DNA from: Ignavibacteriales bacterium
GTDB lineage: Bacteria > Bacteroidota > Ignavibacteria > Ignavibacteriales > Ignavibacteriaceae
Assembly (NCBI GenBank): GCA_016714125.1
Contig: JADJNX010000017.1
Location: forward strand, 1 to 25,883
Length of the DNA: 25,883 bases
Direction of reading: 5' to 3'
Part shown: piece after piece, positions 20,697 through 25,883 of the stretch
Numbering within the stretch: the first letter of the stretch is position 1
Layout of the letters: each line of letters begins with the position of its first letter
Notes under the pieces: model-generated
Database searches by the model: none
What the model saw: the letters and a program-made list of their open reading frames with translations, nothing else
Told to the model about the DNA's origin: nothing
Program-made: the position numbers and the translations under genes

Positions 20697-23600
20697 CCCG
20701 CGTATGCCCTTATCAGCTTTTCCTTGTCGAGGTTGAGGGTGATTTGTGTTTCCTCTTCAAAGATTTTTTCGTTTTCGCCGAAATTGTATTACTTTGAATA
20801 TGTTTGCACCACCAGGAGCAGTTCCATGCCAAGTTCACCACCAATCACTTCAAGTTTTGTTTACAATCAAATTGTTTTCCGCTTAATGCATCAACCTTTC
20901 CCTCCACGGATATGGACAAAACGACAGTTTTTCGGCATATTTAGCATATGAAACGGGAAAAACACGGCCTCAAAGTATGGAGTCAGATCTTCAGTGATAG
21001 AAATTTCATCGCCTTGCCGTGATATCGCTTGTATCGTTTGGCGGTCATCAACCGAAATGACCATTTTCACATTTTTCCGTGCGTTTTGGGGTTTCAGATG
21101 CGGTGGTCACACTTGGATCGTTGACCCATCCACCATAAAACTGTAACGGGTGACGGGTCACCATATAGTCAAATGCCTTCATTTCCGCGAGGGCACCTCT
21201 CCTCTGTTGGAGATAGTCAAGTCCGTCGATCACCTTGTTTTTCAGGTTCAATTTCCTCCTCGGCAAAAGACTTTCTACGGAGGGTATCGGTATCCGCCTG
21301 TATTTAACATAGATATCAAGTTGCCTGAGAAGGTCCGGGCGCGCCATCCCAAAACAGTCCATTGCTCCACACTCCATCAGATGAACCGTGTCTTCAAATC
21401 CGGCACGGGTTCTTGCAAAAAATCTTTTAAGGGAGTGAAGTCACCCGTTTTCGGCTACTCTCATCAATCACAGTTTCGTAGTATTTCTTTTAAGATTTTT
21501 AATCGCTTGCAGACCAATCGAAGTTGATTCCCTTCCCCATGTAGGAATAAAAACTTGTTTACACACGGCAGAAGGATTTTCAGGCCCGACCTGCGCGTAC
21601 CTCCAGATGTAAGCAGCGGCAGAATAATAGCCTCACCGTTACTTAGATAACCGCCATAAACTCAGCAGAAGGTTAGTGGACTTTAAGGTATACCACCTGA
21701 TACGAAAGAAGAGCAAATGACGCACTGTGAGCCTTGCAGAATGCATAACCGGCAAAGGGCTGATCTCACCATAACCTCCTTTGCCACATGTTTTAATCCA
21801 CGGGTATCACATGACTCAAAAAATCTCTCCCTCGATCCGAATCATTGCACTTTTGCTTCGTAGCTTTCCACTCATCGACGACGGAGAAGATCGGCCTCCT
21901 CAAGCGTGAGCCCGGCTATGTGATGCGCCACCTTTATTACATCCTCTTGATAGATCAGACACCGTAGGTTTCGCGGTATCTTCTCCATCTCCGGGATCAG
22001 ATACCTCCTCCGCCTTTTGGGGTCTTTGTACCGCGCAATAAACTCCTGCATCATTCCACTTTCTGCCACACCGGACGAATAATCGAGCTTGCCGCAGTTA
22101 ACATTTCAAATGTCAACATCCAACCGCGTGAGCGGCGACCGCATTCCCGGCGACTCGATGTAAAAACACCCCTATTGTCTCCCTTTTATAAGTATCAACA
22201 GTTTTTGCATCATTAAATAAAAAATTCATAATCAAAATGTCAAAGTCAACTAACCACTTTCCGTGGTATCGGGGCGGTGAAGGAGATTAGCTCTGTTTTC
22301 GACTGCTCCGGCGCCGATCGTCGATCATGTCAAACATTTTTACTGCATTATTCATCGTTTCTCTAAGTACTCCCAAGGATCGGGCTGAGAGGTCGATCTT
22401 GATCAGTCCCATATCCTCAACGGGTACCATATCAAGTTGGTGATATTATCCCCAACCCTTTGTTGTCTGCAAACTCAAGAGCAACAAAAGTCGGTTATGG
22501 GAGTTGGAGTAATAACAATTCCCCGGGTGAATACTCAGGTGTCGGGAAGGATGCCCACGTTAGGAAGCAGTTGTTATCTGTCACTTTTCACGGCTCCCTT
22601 CAAACTTCAGTGATTTCTCCTGGGGAACATGGTTTGCGGGGTTTGAAAGGTTTAACATCAGTCGGGGGATAATTGCTATATTGTGATATCTCGCTTTCGG
22701 CTATTCCAAATACCTTTGCCGTCTCCCTGAAGACCGATCTTGCTCTAAATGTAACCGTTATTGAAATCATCGCCACCTTGTCGTAACCATACTTCTCTCC
22801 AAAAACATATTTTACTATTTCGTCCCTTTCACGCCATGAAAAATCGGGATCAACATCGAGGACTCATTCTTCCCCTGTTAAGGAATCTCTCAAAATAGGG
22901 TCATATTTATCGGGTTCCACTTCTAGAACCCAAGGCAATACGAAACAAGACTGTTCACCGCCGACCCTATCAACGACATCATTCCCCTCTGTTTTGCCTC
23001 CTCACAATATCCCAAACCACCGAGAAAATAGTCCGGAAACCGAGATCATTTATCACTTCGATCCGTAACGCAGACGGTTGATGGCGGTCTCAGTGATTGT
23101 GTGATATCGCATCTTGACCCTTAAGTACAAGTTTCCACAAATATGAGAAAATGACGGCTCATTGTTTGGTGTGGGGAAAGGGAATTTGGTCTTCCCCATC
23201 TCGATTCAAATTACAGTTGTCAACGATGTAGTTTATATTTTGAAGTGCCCCGGTATCTTTCCACACTCCCTCATGACCTCTTCATAACTCCTGAAATAAA
23301 AATCTTCCGACTCGGTCTCTCTCGGTTTCTTGATGCGGTTCGCAGTCTTATCGCAGTAACGGTTTTGTGAGGAAGATAATCCTCCATATCCAGAAGCAAA
23401 GCAGGAGGAGTGGGGACATACCTGTAACCATTGGCAATGCAAAATTCGTAAACCTCTCCTCGATAATTTTTCAGCGGATGGAGTTACAGGAAACTCACCA
23501 AAAACAGTGGCCCTTCACACTTTTACAGCTTTCAGAAGTCTGATCGAAAGGAGTAATAAAGAAAAAAAGCCGGGCAATTCCCTCTACAAGTCCATCAAGT

Positions 23601-23889
23601 GTAAACTCTCCCTCAATTTTCTGGCGGTTATTATCCTGCCAAAGATTTGGTAGCCTTCCCTCGTTGCTGCAAGGGAAGAACATACTCTTTCGTATCCGCA
23701 GGATCTCAGCCTATGCCCCAAAAAATTGGCTTTATCCTCTTCAGTAGCTTTTTGCAAAACCTTGAATCAGTCCATACATGCCATTCCTGTCCTTGAGCAG
23801 AGCCTTCATTCCAAAGCTATTCGCCTTGATCAGATCGTCTATCGATACGCTCCCTGCAACGGGAATAGCGTTGCTGTGTGTGTGAGCAT
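20693..23889 (-). CDS. dnaE: DNA polymerase III alpha-type (DnaE-like, C-family) polymerase, heavily frameshifted
   Basis: The reconstructed span of ~1,065 codons runs from ATG 23889 to TAG 20693. The start of the PHP domain is recognisable (VSIDDLIKANSFGMKALLKD then RNGMYGLIQ, ~23860-23770, and IITARKLREFTLDGLVEGLP). The palm carries RGSAA-type and FERFLNRGR segments and DVDPDFSWRERDEIVKYVFG (~22860-22800), where the Asp pair is the metal-binding site. It goes on with VTFRARSVFRETAKVFGIA. Next are SGMMQEFIARYKD and IYQEDVIKVAHHIAGLTLEE (~22060-21890), then FCKAHSASFALLSYQVVYLK (~21740-21680). An OB-fold-like end (ITEDLTPYFEAVFFPFHML) and the tail DKEKLIRAYAG close it. Short size and the dinB neighbour suggest an accessory, error-prone DnaE (ImuC/DnaE2-like) rather than the replicative one. 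Frame changes come every ~50-150 bases. Confidence 0.75.
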
Positions 23890-23893
23890 GCTG

Positions 23894-25025
23894 TTAATGC
23901 AGTAATCAATATTAATCGATTCAAAGCCATATTTCCCGCGGATCTGGTTTGTTGCATTGATCTTGGCCCGTTTATCTTCAGTTGATTCAAAAGTGAATGC
24001 TGTTCGTGATACTCACAAATCAACTCATCCCAACTCCTATGAGCCTCACTCCCACTCACGACAGGGTATGACTTTCTAAAAAATCAACAGCGGTAGCGTA
24101 AACAAATTATCATCATTGGTGGGGATCACCTGTTTTGCACGGGTAATGGTTGAAAAATCGGTATATCGAAGTTTGATATGGATATTTGTTGCCACGCCAC
24201 TTCATCTCTGATTTTTTGAGAAATCTTGCAACAAGACCAAACATGATGGATTCAATTTCGGCGGGGAATGAAATGTCCGATCTGAATGTCTGCTCACTTG
24301 AAATACTTTTTCTATCCTCCCCCTCAGAAATATACTCAGTCCCTTTACCATTGGCTTTTCCTGATGTCGATTTGCGCTGCTGGAAGCAAAATGACCAGCC
24401 CGGAGCGTGCGGGCGATATCACCGATGGTATAAATCCCTTGCATGCAATTCTTCAATAAAAACTTTTCCACACCAGGCGTTGTTTCTGCCGGAAGTGGAG
24501 CAAGGGAAATCTTTTTCCATTCCGGGAGCAACATAAGTGATACCCCTTGGTTTGTTAAAATCTGAACAAATTTTGCAATTGTTTGTTACTTCCGATACCA
24601 ATTGAGCCCGGAGACTTTTACTTTATCATAAATCTCCTGCAAAAGTCTTTCAGCGGAGCATTGGGTCCCCCGCCATAAATTTTTTTCACAGCCCGTAAAG
24701 TCCATATGCAAAATTCATCAACCCAGTGCTTGTTGGATCATGGGAGGGTATTTATCAGAATTTCACGAACGATATTCGGACATAACATTCTTCCCATGAC
24801 TTCCTCTGATAAATATGGCTTGTGGACACGGTTTAATGCTCTGTTTGTGAGCGTTCCAAGTCCTCCAAACTTTTTTGTATCCCACTAAGAACGAGCGGGT
24901 TACAACTCCCCTTCCACCAGGTTGACCTCCAAGCATCCCGGATTTCCTGAAGAGGATCAAACTACTCGCTCTACTGATACAAAAAAGTGTCGAGATCGAG
25001 GTGAAAAATCAGTGACACGACTCAT
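23894..25025 (-). CDS. dinB: DNA polymerase IV / Y-family translesion polymerase (DinB-like), heavily frameshifted
   Basis: Y-family polymerases copy past damaged bases. ATG 25025 begins MSRV and, after small indels, FHLDLD-TFFVSVER, which contains the first catalytic Asp. PGGRGVVT (~24910) and CPQAIFIRGSHGK (~24800) are the fingers. VDEF near 24711-24722 provides the second catalytic Asp-Glu pair. SDFNKPRGITYVAPGMEKDF (~24580-24520), VGKVFIEELHARGIYTIGDI (~24460-24410) form the HhH/thumb region. The little finger shows KLRYTDF-like and ITRAKQVIPTNDDN segments (~24150-24100). The C-terminus reads EHQHSLFES-type sequence and KRAKINATNQIRGKYGFESI, a form typical of DinB. A TAA at 23894-23896 lies just before the dnaE start. 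Length would be ~377 residues, normal for DinB. It is adjacent to and upstream of dnaE, so probably co-transcribed. Confidence 0.75.
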
Positions 25026-25103
25026 CCCTACAATTCTGCCTGGAGGTTTTTGCTGATCCCGGTTTAAGCGAATGGAAATAGTTACCGGTCTGTGGCGGCA
25101 TAT

Positions 25104-25883
25104 TCATACAACTTTTTCTTCGAGGTAGTGAATCAGTTCAAAGGCGTTTGCAGGAGCATTTCCTGCAGGGTGATTGTTAAAATCACAAACCCCGCCCGCA
25201 TTCAATCAACAACCTGTTTAATCAGTTGAGCAAGTTCTACCACCTCACCTGATGAATGAAGATAACGAGTCTCTTTCGTTTTATTGCCTCGTAGGTTTGT
25301 TTGTTTCAAGTTTGAAATTGAATTTAACGACCTCTCTGTTTCGTCCATACAGTCGAAGGACTGCCTTCCATTTACGTTATAACCCAAATGGAAGCGACTC
25401 CCCGATTGTGGTTGGTCGTCTTGGCAAAAACCGGATCCCATTCACGACAAAATCAAGTGCCTCCTCACTTCCCCAGGATTTATGTCTCCCTTTAATAAAC
25501 TTGAAATACCAAAAAACTCGTCATTAAGATTCATAAGATGATTGCCGTCACGGAATTAAAGGGAAGAATATGGAAACTGAATCATGAGAGTCCCCAAATC
25601 TCCGCAGACGCAGCATTTAAAAGACTCTGTACGAAAAATCAATATTCTGTTTAACATACTCCCTTTTAGCCATCAAAATGCGGTGGAGGAGTTTCACAGT
25701 AAAGAAAAATCATCCTTTTCTCCACTTTTTAGCCATTCAAGTGCAGTGCCAGGATGTGCATATTGATAATAAGTGGAATTGATCTCCTTACAATTAAAAT
25801 ATATTGAATAGTATGAAAGTTTCGAAAAAATTCCATCCCCTGTTTTGGGGATAAAACATGGATCCTTAATCTTTATATGGCCA
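25104..25883 (-). CDS. DUF72 (YecE-like) protein, heavily frameshifted, 5' end outside window
   Basis: Reading across frames from the right edge gives WPYKDWGSMFYPQ, then KLSYYSIYFNCKEINSTYYQ (25820-25750), then DFSFTVKLLHRI (~25710). Further downstream come LRLYGRNRE (~25350), YLHSSGEVVELAQLIKQVVD (~25255-25200) and CDFNNHPAGNAPANAFELI (~25170-25125). These match the DUF72 pattern: an early 'YY...FN..E.NSTFY' segment, F-x-V-K, a late RxHGRN-like segment, and the 'FNNH..G.A..NA' C-terminal motif. The stop is probably TGA at 25104-25106. DUF72 proteins have a TIM-barrel-like fold and no proven activity. The gene lies ~80 bases upstream of dinB on the same strand, so it could be in the same transcript. 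Confidence 0.6.

Noticed and set aside
21150..21527. Plus-strand open frame of 125 codons in the 3' region
   Set aside because: It is antisense to the C-terminal part of dnaE, whose minus-strand reading carries recognisable DnaE segments.
24186..24536. Plus-strand open frame of 116 codons
   Set aside because: It is antisense to the thumb/little-finger part of dinB.
20693..25883. Calling dnaE, dinB and DUF72 true pseudogenes
   Set aside because: Catalytic and structural motifs are well kept between frame breaks, and breaks are mostly lost bases without matching loss of conserved residues. Genes elsewhere in the window show the same kind of error at lower density. Sequence error fits better, though decay cannot be excluded.

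Overview
The window looks like a piece of a Bacteroidota/Ignavibacteria-type genome, probably metagenome-derived. The grounds are AT-rich DNA, a type IX secretion (T9SS) C-terminal sorting domain with the YPNPFNP signature, long Asp-box (BNR-like) secreted repeat proteins, a FadL/OmpP1-type outer-membrane barrel and weak Shine-Dalgarno use. I see no rRNA, tRNA or CRISPR array.

Layout. (1) 1-2841, plus strand: the 3' part of a large Asp-box/sortilin-like protein gene, a decayed DDE-transposase fragment, a small four-helix membrane protein, and then a diverged second copy of the last ~190 bp of the first gene. (2) 3013-4640, minus strand: a compact cluster of unrecognised genes that includes a small HEPN-like protein with an R-x4-H motif; this is the best candidate for an undescribed toxin or defence module. 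(3) 4644-9599, minus strand: a secreted multidomain protein (signal peptide, 13 Asp-box repeats, Ig-like domain, alpha/beta-hydrolase lipase domain, Ig-like domain, T9SS tail). (4) 9707-9930, minus strand: a second fragment of the same transposase type. (5) 9999-15415, minus strand: a type I restriction-modification operon hsdR-hsdM-hsdS. (6) 15543-16915, minus strand: a TatD nuclease fused to a radical SAM domain. (7) 17284-18776, plus strand: a FadL-like porin followed by a strong intrinsic terminator. (8) 18907-20649, plus strand: an AAA-ATPase-like/PD-(D/E)XK protein. (9) 20693-25883, minus strand: a DUF72-dinB-dnaE cluster that pairs a Y-family with a C-family polymerase, resembling in concept the ImuB/DnaE2 mutagenic cassettes.

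Almost every gene is split by single-base frameshifts, many at homopolymers, while the protein sequence resumes exactly in another frame with family motifs intact. This is more easily explained by uncorrected long-read error than by decay of every gene. The density of disruptions rises sharply over the last ~5 kb (dnaE, dinB, DUF72). I therefore annotate reconstructed gene spans, and the start and stop of each were chosen across frames. The two transposase fragments and the orphan 3' gene copy are the items most likely to be truly decayed.

Functionally, regions 1-5 look like an accessory region: mobile-element remnants, a putative HEPN module and a type I R-M system lie around a secreted lipase/propeller protein. 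Regions 6-9 look more like ordinary chromosomal genes.
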